From NCBI GenBank assembly GCA_024220505.1, contig JAKZZE010000019.1, positions 930,001-994,000 on the forward strand: a stretch of 64,000 nt of DNA, given 5' to 3'. Positions 44,986 to 55,597 of this stretch are shown here, piece by piece (positions within the stretch are counted from its first letter, which is position 1; the number at the start of each line of letters is the position of its first letter). The position numbers were made by a program, and so were the translations under genes. The notes below the pieces were generated by a model. That model was given only the letters and a program-made list of their open reading frames with translations. It was not told the origin of the DNA and did not search any database. Source of the DNA: Rhizopus arrhizus (Eukaryota; Mucoromycota; Mucoromycetes; Mucorales; Rhizopodaceae).

Positions 44986-45928
44986 ATGGACGAACAAGAT
45001 CCTTTTTTAATAGTTAAAAGGTAGCTCTAAATAAGAAGTTGACAAAAAAATAACTTTTCTTGCTAGTCAAGTGGAAGATAATCTGTCGAATGCAACCAAC
45101 TTGTTTGAGTCTTGGAAAAGAATTCAACAAACAGTGTCTTCACCCAAGAACCAGGAACTTTTATGGACAGCTGATGAACTCAATTCTACTTTGGAAGCCA
45201 TAGAACAAGATTTGGACGATCTTCATGAAGCCCTGCACATTTCACAAGCCAATCCTTCTCAGTTTAACTTGACCAGTAACGATTTGAATTCAAGAAGACA
45301 GTTTTTAGATAAATCTCGCAATTTGATTCAATCCATACGTTATACCTTGGCTAATCCGCCAGCAAAAAGCAAATTATCTAATAATCAAGTAACAAAAAAA
45401 AAAAAAAATAATGTTTTATTGATGTAATTGCAGTCTATAGAGACAGTGAGACAAAATGAGAATAGTCGGTTTATTGAAAGTGAACAAATGCAACAATCGG
45501 TATAGTTTATATTTATATATATATATATTGTTATTGATAGTCTTGAGCAGTTGGTCATACAAGAACAAGACCAACACTTGGACGCGATGGGTGGCACATT
45601 GATTAATTTAAAAGAAATAGCTGGTACAATGAATAGAGAAATAGACGATCATGTCATGTAAGCTTATATGATGCTTTCTTATGACCATGAAATAACATAC
45701 TTTAATAGTATATTGGATGATTTGGGTGAAAGGGTAGATAGATCTGAAGGAAGATTAAAGACTGCTATGAGAAGAGTGACAGATATATTAAGAAAGGAAG
45801 AAGGTAATCTGTTATTTCTTGTGTGTATAGTGTTGCTTATTTAATTTATAGAATCAAAGTCAGGTTATTGTATTTGCTGTCTTATTATCATTTTAATTAT
45901 ATTGTTGGTACTTGTAATCATTATGTGA
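44986..45928 (+). CDS. t-SNARE of the syntaxin-6/Tlg1 type
   Basis: Golgi/endosome Qc-SNARE acting in retrograde transport to the trans-Golgi network. Six exons: 44986-45020, 45067-45388, 45434-45504, 45541-45657, 45709-45803, 45852-45928, 238 residues. The N-terminal domain (WKRIQQTV...LLWTADELNSTLEAIEQDLDDLHEAL) matches the syntaxin-6 N-terminal helix bundle. The SNARE helix (EQDQHLDAMGGTLINLKEIAGTMNREIDDHV...LDDLGERVDRSEGRLKTAMRRV) is followed by a Cys-containing membrane anchor of about 20 residues at the very end. The third intron is only 36 nt with a GTTTAT donor; using GTATAG five bases earlier would break the frame, so that boundary is uncertain. Confidence 0.87.
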
Positions 45929-46296
45929 TCTGATTTACAAGTCTCTTTTCGAAATAAATATAGGTTGGTTTAATGAACGTGTTGCGTACAAAAGGATTAT
46001 TGTTTACTCTGAAGCTCAAGTGCAATAAAAGGCATCAAACACCATTGATTTTTCTCTCTCTAAATGGAAAACTTCATCTATCTATCACCCGTCGATTCAT
46101 CTAATACCTTTCCATCTATGCAGACATAGACACATGGCATTAAGAATGAAAGGCTATGTCTGTGAATTGTATGGGAAAAGGAGTTTAAACATCGTAATAA
46201 GCTTTTTCACAAAAGCATGATTTCCTTTTTTTTCTTTTTCTTTTTTTCTCTCTCTCTCTTTTTGTTTCAATACAGAACCTACTTTTTAAAGTATAA
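45929..46296. other. Intergenic region with pyrimidine tract
   Basis: Contains AATAAA at 45953 (end of the SNARE transcript) and a nearly pure T/C tract at 46221-46263, about 35 nt before the next ATG. Confidence 0.45.
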
Positions 46297-47965
46297 ATGT
46301 CAGAACTTAATCAATCACCCATTGAGCAAAAACCAAATGCTTTTGATAATCAGCAAGAGCTAAAGACGAGTCAAGGAAAAGCTCCCACCGAAGAAGAAGT
46401 GTCTTTATCTCAATCTGTTGAAAGACAAGATGAAAATGAAAAGCTGCCAAACAATGTTCGCATTCTAAAGGAAGCATTTCCTGATGTTGACATTGAAGTG
46501 ATTGAAGCTATACTTCAAACCCAAAATGATGACGTTGAAAGTTCTTTTGACTTATTATTAGGTATGACCGATCCTCAATACCAACCTACGCCACCACCTA
46601 TGCCACCTCGTCCACAGACAGCAGAAAATGGAACTTATTGGAACCAGCAACAAATAAATTCATCAAGTATAGAGGACCAACTTCGTAGGGATGAAGAATA
46701 TGCCAAAAAAATAGCCATGGAGGATGAAAGGAGGGCTAGAGATAAACGTAAGAAAGAGAAAAATGCTTTAAAAGTAAACCAACAGTTTGATAGGACATCA
46801 ACAACAAAGAAGAGAGCAAACTGAGGACGATTCTATTTTTAACTTTCAAGGTAAGTCGTATTCTATTTAGTGAATAATACATGGCTCATTCCTATCTTGT
46901 TATCATTTGATCATAGAGGAATTACCTATTATAAAAGAAAAAGTAAAAGAAGCAGGGAATGGTAAGCATAAAGATAAATACGGTGTGAATATTTATATAT
47001 TCATCATTTTCTTAGCTGCCAAAAGAAAGATGCTCGATTTTTATAATCAATTGAAAGCATCCAGAAATAATAATAACTTTGGCTCAAATAATTCTGTTGG
47101 GAGTTCATCAATACCCGCTACAAATGCTCATTACAAGTATGTATTTATTAAGATTAAAGAAAAGATTAATAAGTGTGCGTTATTAGAGGTCTATCAAGTG
47201 ATGATGGAGACGATCTTTTGGTTGGAGATATATCCGCGCTTCATTTATCGGATTATGATGTTTACGCAAAAACTAGTAATATGTTGAAGTCTCATGATGA
47301 TGAAAAGCGTTAGTATTAGAGAGAAGTAGGTTCATAAACTTACTGTTTATTAGGCGATGACATTATCCACGTCAATCCACCACCAGAAAATCCTAATATG
47401 ACCAAGATTACAACCCATACGTCAACATCAGACGCACAGCTTAAAGCAGACGAGGATTTTGCAAGACAACTTGCCGAAGAAGAAAAATTGGGTATGTATT
47501 GACAACACTAAGAAAGAGTTATTTATAATTATTGCAATAATAGAAGCAAGAAGAAGAAGAAGAAGACAACAAACATCAGTAGAAACTAGTGAACCTCAGC
47601 CGCCTCAAATGCCACCTAGAAAACAAGGAGGCCCTACTGTAGTGATTGCACCAAAATCACCTTTGGAATTAGGCGATTCAGACTATGAAGGTACAGATAG
47701 ATTTGAAAGATAACAAAAAAAAAAAATGCTTATGATTGATATCCTAGACGTTGGATTGAATGCTGCATCCTCAATTAAACAAAACGACAAGCCTGTCTCG
47801 GGTTCAGTGCCATATGTAATTGGAGATGATGAGGATTCTGATTCAGATGATGATCTTGCTGCTGCAAGTAAGTTTCAAGAAGAAGCAAGTTTTTCCAAAT
47901 TACAAGTCAGTGAACATAAAGAGGACCAAGATGACACAACACAGCCCAAGAAATCTGTAGATTAA
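46297..47965 (+). CDS. CUE-domain protein (Cue5/Don1-like ubiquitin-binding adaptor)
   Basis: Eight exons join in frame: 46297-46747, 46794-46850, 46917-46961, 47016-47136, 47187-47308, 47354-47491, 47544-47690, 47748-47965; 432 residues. A CUE domain at about 50-92 (NNVRILKEAFPDVDIEVIEAILQTQNDDVESSFDLLLGM) shows the conserved FP and terminal LL pair that bind ubiquitin. It is followed by Pro-rich PPPMPPRP and a charged stretch (LRRDEEYAKKIAMEDERRARDKR). Then comes EELPIIKEKVKEAGNAAKRKMLDFYNQL, typical of fungal Cue5 relatives, and a second Pro motif (QPPQMPPRK). In yeast, Cue5 links ubiquitinated aggregates to Atg8 for autophagy. That role is by analogy; no certain Atg8-interaction motif was assigned. 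Confidence 0.86.
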
Positions 47966-49517
47966 TACCATAAAGCACCACCTACCTAGTAATAACATAT
48001 AAATAGTATCATTGTGTACTTTTTTTCTTCTTCTCTCTATTTCATTTTGGCTATAAAAAGAAAACATGAAGAAAAATGCTTTTCTTGCTGCTGCAGACTA
48101 TGATTTGTTTTCATAGATAGTTTATCTTTGAATACAAGGGATACAGATATGTTTATTTAATAATCTTAAAGTAACGTTTGCCGTATTTTAGTACATCAAT
48201 GTGATGATATCCTAAAATTAATGATTTTTAGCTCTGCTATGATAGTAGCAAGTATCCAACATGTATAAACATTCTTTTTATGCTTAAAAACATCTGGAAT
48301 AGACCTTTCATTATGTTCATGTTACAAGTATTTATTTAAGAAGGATTCGTTTGCATCACTCAACATTGGCAATCTTTTCTTTGTCAGCTTGCTTTTCTAC
48401 ATTTCGCGTGCAATAATAGTAAGCTCAAGGTGCTCTTAATTGGATCCATTTTTAACAAACAAAGCAGCAAAAGCATAAACCATATGATAGACGGTTTTGG
48501 GAACACAATATCATCCAAAAAGAACAGACAGAAAGTATGCCTTATTAGCAAATCAATCAGAATGTGGTCGTACAGTGCAGAGATGAGCAAAAAAAAATGT
48601 ATGATCAAAGCTTTTCTCAAAATTGAATGTGCATGAAAAAACTTCTGTCAGTATCAAAATAACAAATAATACATATTATGATCCCTAGTGAAGATGAACC
48701 TCATACAAACGTACGCTTATTTTTTAGCATGTCATATATCAAGAGAAGCCATATAAAACCTAATGTTTGTAAATCAATGATGAATAAGCTGAATAAAAGA
48801 AAAGAAAAATTTATGAGAGAAAAACATAATAGAGAAATGTTTGAAAAAGAAGAGAATAATCTTGGAGACAAAATAAATTCACAAGTACTGTTGAAATTTC
48901 CCAAATGCAAAGACAAACAAATAGTGAAAGGGCACAGTGATACATAAAGGATTATCGGTCACATTTACAGTTGATCTTCCGATATTTACGTCACAAGTAA
49001 CACGAAAGTTCATCCTATGGCGTGAGCTTTTTGCTGTATAATTAAAAAAGTTTTTATTTCAGACAAAAGAAATTGCTCCAATAAAGTACAGGTTTGATGG
49101 TTGTAATAAATAAAGAATTAAAATGCTCATGAGCCCATATGAAGATTATCAAGTCTAATTGATGTCAAAATCAATTGAATCTTAACAACTGACAAAAATA
49201 AATGGAAATAAATAGAGTATAAAGCAAAGAACAATAATACATAAAGTGATATCAAGTGTAACGAGCCATGCCAACTCCGTTCTAAATAGATGAAGCATGG
49301 AAATCCAAGCATTTGTCTACTTTTTTTCTCTTCTTCTCCTTACTTTTTTTCTTGCTCCTTTTATTTTCAATCACCTTTTTTCCCTTTTTTGTATAAAACG
49401 AATTGATATAAAAAAGGAAGTCTCTTTTTCTTTGACATAAAAAGAGAAAGAAAACATTATAAAGTAGTCAATATAACTGAAAAAGTAAAACAATTTCCCT
49501 TCGGGGATCATTTAATA
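47966..49517. other. Intergenic region upstream of the glutamine-rich zinc-finger gene
   Basis: About 1.55 kb. The open frame at 48678-48947 is Lys-rich but has no motif, no splice partners and no pyrimidine leader, so I do not call it a gene. A long T/C-rich stretch (49320-49392) lies about 130 nt upstream of the next ATG. Confidence 0.5.
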
Positions 49518-50783
49518 ATGAATTTGCATCAACAACCTCAGGAACAACCTATGAATATCGATTTAAATAATCAATCATTAACTCCAATAGATTGCAATTA
49601 TTATCAAAATCCTTTTAATGAAATGAAAGGACTAGACTCTGGTTCTCAAACTACTACTGCAAACCAGGGGCAACCAATGTTTGAACAACAAGACCAACAG
49701 CAACACTTAGTGATGCCTGACAGTAATAAAGCAAATAGCAGTAACAGCAGCAGTGCTACTTCTACGCCTTTACCGCAATCTTATACGACCAACAATTCTG
49801 ACATTATGTCTGTCTGTACTGTCCTTTCACAGCAAACTGCTGAGATGAATCAAATGACCATATCTAATCCTACCACATCCGTTACTCCTCAAAACTTGGA
49901 AAACAATAACATAATCAACGCTACTCAAGCAAACCTTCCGATAAGTAACTCTCCCAACCATCTGATTCATTCTAACGTCATCTCAAATGTAAGTGTGTAT
50001 ATTTATACTGAGACTCAATTATCTCTAATTTTCGTTGTGCATTGCTAGACTGACCCAAACCAAATGTCTTCGCAGCAGCAGCCTGTTTCTAATAACACCT
50101 TGTCAACTGAGTCTGTCAATGGGCTCATTGATAATAATAGGTTGATTCTGCAGCACAATAACATGTTTGGTATAACTTCACCAACAAATATCAATTTGAG
50201 CCAGCCAGCCACTTTTGTCTACCCTGAGCATAACCATCAAATGCAACAGCAATTACAACAGCAAGCTCATGCTCAAGCTCATGCAGAAGCACAAGCACAA
50301 GCGCAAGCTCAAGCTCAAGCTCAAGCTCAAGCTCAAGCTCATGCACAAGCTCAAGCGCAAGCTCAAGCACAAGCTCAAGCGCAAGCTCAAGCGCAAGCTC
50401 AAGCGCAAGCTCAAGCACAAGCTCAAGCACAGATGCAAGCACAAACGCAAATTCAACCTGAAGTTCACTCACAAGCTCAATTACAAACTCAAGACCCTTC
50501 ACAGATGCAGCAGCCTCAGCAGCCTCATTTGATGCATGAAATGATGAATACTCAGCCAGGTCTTGAGCATCACCCAATTGTTCCATCTCAACGTACAATA
50601 AATCATCAACGTACGGTTGTAACTCAAAACCAACGTGCGATAGAAGAAGAACAGGAGCGTGTTGCTGCGGCTGCTCAACAGGTAATGGCACAACAGATGG
50701 CACAGCAGTATGCTATGTTGCAACAACACCAGCAGCAAGTATCACCCACTGAGCATTTAATGCAGACTCAACAACAACAACAA

Positions 50784-50815
<32 letters not shown>

Positions 50816-52581
50816 ACAGCAAGTACAACAGCAAGTACAACATCAACATCAGCAACAACAACAACAACAACAGCAGCAGCAATTGAATGTCCAACATCAA
50901 ATAATGGTTATGAACAATGAGAATTTACAACAACCAGCAGTTCCCTCTCAGGAAACACCTCATGTTGTTCTGTCTCAAATGTCAATTTTAAGTCCATCCA
51001 CACCAAGCCCATCTGTTGTAAATTCTATGCATCAGATAAAGGGTACGAACGTTTCACTGCATAATGCCGTTGTTCATCAGCAACATCATCAGCAACAAAT
51101 ACAATGTCAGAGCGATCCTATGTTTGAAACCGTCAATAACAATAAAAGAGCAGCTGCTGGTTCACATGCCTATATTGAACGCAAGAAATCAAGAAGACAT
51201 ACCGTTTCTAATGGAAATCCTCCCATTCTCAATATTGACACCAAAAACTTACCCGTCTTATCATCCTCACCAAGATCTGCTGTTGTCGTGACTCAGCAAG
51301 GACAGCAATACCAAGTTCAACCATTCATTCGAAGTGAAGAAAGGCAGGCATTCATTGATAAACAAAAGAAGTCACTTGGCACGATCAATATCCCACCTCC
51401 ACCCACACCTCAGGAGTTGGGTATCATTCAGCCCTCATCAACAGGTATTAGCGCCAAAAACTATGATGGATTATCAAGAGCTCAGCTGATTTCACGCTTG
51501 ATCGAATTGGAGACTGAAAAGCTACAGAACAGAGAATCCCAAAATGAAAAAGTCAGCATAAAGCCAGAAAGCATGGATGAGATAGCTGTGGTTAGTTCAA
51601 ACGCGTCTCCTGGCAATAAAGAATCAAAAGCTCCTGCAGCCCAAGCAGAGGAGGATAAATCTACAGTAGACGAAGAGGAAGAGGAGGATGAAGAGTCTGA
51701 AATCTCAGAAGAGCAATCAAAAAACCAAAAAATGCAGTGCAAATGGAGGGATTGTGGCTTATTTTTTGATGGCTTGCAAAAGTTGATTGCACATATCAAT
51801 GGAGAGCATGTGAAAAGTGGAAAGGTAAATAGCTATTTTTGAATAGATGTGCCTATCTTACAGACGGCTAACAACAACATTTGTTCTTTAGCCTTGCTAT
51901 TCTTGTGAATGGGAAAACTGCTCTAGAAATGAAAAACCCTTTACAAAGAGACACAAAATGTACAATCATCTTCGTACACATACAGGTGAAAGGCCATTTA
52001 TTTGTACGGAAGAAGGCTGTGGCAAAAGATTTTCTCGTCCTGATTCTTTGACAACTCATGTGAAAACACATTCCAATGTTCGACCCTATACTTGTTCTGT
52101 TAAGAATTGTGGAAAAGCATATTATCATGCAAGATCATTGAAAAAGCATGAGAAATCCCATGAGATAGCCACAACACCTATGCTTTCTACACCCAACAGT
52201 AGCATACAATTTTCTGGTGCAGCATCATCTAATACTACACCATTTGGAAATAGTATGCCAGGGCATGTTCAAGTTGATTACCTAAACAGTCAAATTCAGC
52301 AACATTCACCTGCTGCCATTCAAAGTCAGTCCCTTCCAAACTCTCCTCATCCTTCAATGACTGGACAGAACTTTACAGTGCTACAACAACAGCAGTCTTC
52401 GTCACCCGTTAACAAGCCTTATACCCCTTCAAATAATGTGTTATCATTTCCTCCAGCTGGTATGGTTGAACAACAACAGCAACAGCAACAAAGCAATGAA
52501 CATTTAATTACTCAGCCACAGCAATTATTGGATTCCGTGAATCAGCAACATGGCAGTGGTTTTGATTATGGACAACCATAG
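49518..52581 (+). CDS. Glutamine-rich C2H2 transcription factor with GLI/ZIC/Zap1-type tandem CWCH2 fingers
   Basis: Three exons (49518-49988, 50049-51824, 51892-52581) give 978 residues. The first 500 residues are extremely Gln/Asn-rich, with a (Gln-Ala)n stretch at about 50260-50450 and poly-Gln runs near 50770-50880. A coil and an acidic block (about 51650-51710, [14 protein letters not shown]) precede four zinc fingers. Fingers 1 and 2 have the CxW layout ([10 protein letters not shown]...HINGEH and CEWENCSRN...HLRTH), the tandem CWCH2 unit known from GLI, ZIC and Zap1. Fingers 3 and 4 are ordinary ([46 protein letters not shown]) with a TGERPF linker. The intron at 51825 splits the two CWCH2 fingers. 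The target genes are unknown; zinc or developmental regulation are both possible. Confidence 0.88.
50262..50450 (+). repeat. CAAGC(A/G/T)-type hexanucleotide repeat coding (Gln-Ala)n
   Basis: Roughly 30 near-perfect six-base units (CAAGCT, CAAGCG, CAAGCA) inside the zinc-finger factor gene. The unit length preserves the frame, and alternative frames and the opposite strand are also open through it. Confidence 0.85.
50769..50883 (+). repeat. CAA/CAG repeat coding poly-Gln
   Basis: Two runs of mixed CAA and CAG codons (about 17 and 11 Gln) separated by a Val/Gln/His spacer in the same gene. The mixed codons suggest selection on the protein rather than pure slippage. Confidence 0.85.
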
Positions 52582-53172
52582 AAACAGAATTTATAAAATG
52601 TCATCTTGTTATGCTCGCTTATGCGTAAAAATAAAATATTGTATAAACAATAATCATATGTGTGTGGGATACTATGGAAATTACAGAGCTGTATTCTATG
52701 ATTACTATCCCCTTTATAACATATTAAAATAGTATCATTAAATTGAACAAGTTGTTATTATTTAATAACAATACTTTTCTCTTCTGCCTTTTTTACCATT
52801 TGAAGAAAAAGAGGAATCGATATTACTGTAATATGCTTTTTGCTAGTATTTTCCTGAATCAGTCTGTAAATCGAGTAGTAAGTTTTAAGCATACATGTAC
52901 CTAAAAAGCCAATAATATATATAACAAGAACACTTGATGCCAGGTCTGTTTTTATGTCGAAATCAAAAAATAACAAAAATACAGCCCAAAAACCTTGCTA
53001 TCCAAAAACGAAGTCGTGTTCACTTGGACTTTGTTTATTTTTACTTGTCGCTTAGTAATTACCATATAAAGTTCTTGTCATTTTTATTTTATATAAAGGA
53101 AGTGATAGTTCCTTGGTCTTTTTCATTTTTGTTTTTCCTGTTTATAGTTTATTTTATAGACATTCAAATTGA
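52582..53172. other. Intergenic region
   Basis: 3' flank of the zinc-finger gene. No gene recognised; short open frames lack motifs. Confidence 0.45.
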
Positions 53173-53470
53173 ATGAATATACAGTTTTTTTTTTTTTTTT
53201 TTTTTTTTTTTTGCGAAAATGGAAAAGGGCATATTGTTGATGAGCATGAAGTTGAGCCCATGGATCTTGTTGTTGACGAGGAGCTGTTCGCAATCGAAAC
53301 AGTAAGTTATCTTACTCGATCTCTTATAAATAAACCTCCAGAAAGACCTTCTAGTTCTGCAATGTATCCAGCTGCAGATGAAAGGAATAGTGAAGAGGTT
53401 GATATGAAGTTATGTAACAAGTGACTCTATACATTTTGCTCTGATGACGAGAAAAACTACAAGCCATAAA
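53173..53470 (+). pseudogene. Family B transposase N-terminal relic
   Basis: NIQF, then a T-run, then ENGKGHIVDEHEVEPMDLVVDEELFAIETVSYLTRS, which matches the B2 transposase start (NIQFLFENGKGSVVDEY...YIVDEEQFRLET). A weaker match continues to LYTFCSDDEK near 53423-53455 (B2: NYTRYSDQDK). The T-run (about 53186-53212) replaces four or so residues. Nothing of the catalytic domain remains. Confidence 0.68.
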
Positions 53471-54582
53471 GCAAAGATAACCTGATAACATTTAATCACA
53501 AAAATGGAACAAGGAAAAATAGAACAGTTGAAATAATACTTGCAAACCTTAATCGTCCCTGCTAAACTTGCAAAGATATCTATTAAAAGAAGCCCAACAA
53601 TATACAATATACAAAAGCATATATTATCGATACAATACCTCAAACGGAATAATTCAATAAACAAGAAACAGAAAATATGTTGTATTCATATCACCAAAAT
53701 GAAAAAAGAAGACACTTTGGTTAATCGTTTGTCAAAGTCCGAAGTCGCACTTTCTCGTAATGGCAGAATCTGAAACCCAGAAACCAATTCTTTGAACAAA
53801 CAAAAGGAATTATCTTTTGATACAATCTTTTCTAACAACCCAAAAGCTAATATCACCTATCAAATCTAATCAAATATTAATTTACCAAATAATATAAATA
53901 CTGAGTGCTTGTTACTCCTGATTTAGAGACTTTACTTTGAGCTTATTTTACATTTGCTTCTGAACTTATCAATCAATTCTATTTAATTTTGAATAGATAT
54001 ATCAGCTACCCTTATAAAAAAACTCTTGATGGTTTATTATAATACTACATTCAAATCTATTAGAGACAATTATCTTCATTGTATCCTTTTTTAGTTTATT
54101 TTTTACTTTAAACGAATCTTTTTACGAATTAAAAAGATTGATCTACTTCAGGCGAATTAAACCAAATCCAACTCAAATAAAAGCCAATTCTTATATCAAT
54201 TACAACTCGAATCTCTTTTAGTCTTAAAAGAATAAATTAACAACATTACAATAGATATAAGCCCTTTTATTAAATATGCTTAAGTGTCCGTCTGAAGGTG
54301 CCACCAGAATAAAATCCTCACGTAAAAAAAAAAGTCAGCCTAGAATGACTTCTATGACATAAATTTGTTTCTTTGTCCTTGAACCATGCGTTCATTGAAA
54401 GCTTATCAAAGTCACAATTTACAAAGTGTCGCGGAAAGTTAAACTCACCCCCTGGGCTCTTTTTTTTTCCTTTAAATCCAGAAGAAGAAACTATTTTACA
54501 ATCGTAAACAAAAAAAAAAAACAAGCCAAAGTAAAAAGATTATGAGCAATCTACTGATCTATTTCCATCCTTCCTCATTCAG
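53471..54582. other. Intergenic region, AT-rich
   Basis: No gene recognised. It may hold further transposon debris from the relic to the left. Short homopolymer A and T runs occur near 54324, 54460 and 54510. Confidence 0.45.
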
Positions 54583-55262
54583 ATGAGCTCTCTTCTTCGC
54601 TTAGCAACTTATCCTGCCGCCAACGTTTCCAAGGCACGCTTTTATTCAACAAGTTCAACTACTCCCAAAGTAAGCCCTGTTCGTGGAGGGTAAGGGAAAT
54701 AAAAAAAAAAAGGATTTCTTTTTGCGGCAAATTATTCAACCTGTCAAATTTTTTATTTTAGCATCATTGGATTTCTTTTAGGAGTAACTGCTGCAGGCTC
54801 TGCTGGTTATTATTATTTATTAGATGAATACAACAGTGCAGCTTCAGCTCTTTTGACATCATTGAATGAACTTCAAGTATCTACAGAAAAGGTACTAGTA
54901 TTTATACTTTATTAAATGTGTATTCTCTAAGTAATTCTATACAGGTTAAGAATTATGCACGCCGAATTGAAATAATAGACAGAGATGTTGCAAAGCTAAA
55001 GGAAATATCAGCTACTAAACAACAGCTGGCTGATTTGAAAGTAGATTTGCGAAAGTTATATGTATGTTTTGCATTATAAAAAGTAACATCATGATAACTT
55101 ATTGTATCCAACAATAGGACACTCTTAACATGGAACACCTCGAATTAAAGACTCATGTGTGGGGATTAGGTAAGTAGTATAGTAAACATTGTCCGTCATC
55201 AAATCTAAAAAGTGCTTGTAGAAAAAGACGTGAGTAGTTCATTGAAGAATCAGCATGAATAA
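54583..55262 (+). CDS. Small mitochondrial membrane protein with coiled coil, unknown function
   Basis: Five exons (54583-54689, 54762-54891, 54945-55061, 55118-55169, 55222-55262) give 148 residues. The N-terminus is Arg/Ser/Ala-rich without acids (MSSLLRLATYPAANVSKARFYST), a good mitochondrial presequence with a plausible cleavage near RFYS. One membrane helix follows (IIGFLLGVTAAGSAGYYYLL), then a roughly 80-residue coiled coil (LNELQVSTEKVKNYARRIE...LKVDLRKLYDTLNMEHLELKTHVWGLEKDV). Proteins with this layout are conserved across fungi but I know no assigned role; an inner-membrane scaffold is a guess. All exon joins are in frame. Confidence 0.75.
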
Positions 55263-55597
55263 TCAGGACGGGAACTGAATCGAGGAGTTTTTGATTTCAA
55301 GTGCACGGATCTAACAAAAAATAATCAATAAAATGATAAATGTATTAAACAAAAAAAGAAAAACAAATGGTTTCAGATGAATAATAATAAAACATATTGC
55401 GCAGCACTATTTCTCTTTTCGATATTTGCATTCGATTTGTTAAAAGCAATTGAATGCCCGTTGAAAAACGGTTGGTTCAGAATAACTAAGGCAGTAAGAT
55501 ATATATCTAAAAAAAAAAGCTATAAAAGAGTGCAAGTTTTTTGAATTTTTTACCTTTCAACTTTCTTTTTAAAAGTAGCTCATCCATTCTCTACACA
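55263..55597. other. EF3 promoter region
   Basis: 335 bp between the mitochondrial-protein gene and EF3. Contains the EF3 TATA box (55521-55527). Confidence 0.5.
55521..55527 (+). promoter_or_regulatory. TATA box of elongation factor 3 gene
   Basis: TATAAAA, 71-77 nt upstream of the ATG at 55598, a good position for a highly expressed fungal gene. An unrelated in-frame extension to 55541 has no ATG. Confidence 0.6.

Noticed and set aside
48678..48947. Lys-rich 89-codon frame
   Set aside because: Isolated, compositionally simple, no splice partners or family motifs; probably chance.
50191..50703. Minus-strand 170-codon Leu/Glu-rich frame
   Set aside because: Produced by the hexanucleotide repeat of the zinc-finger gene on the other strand.
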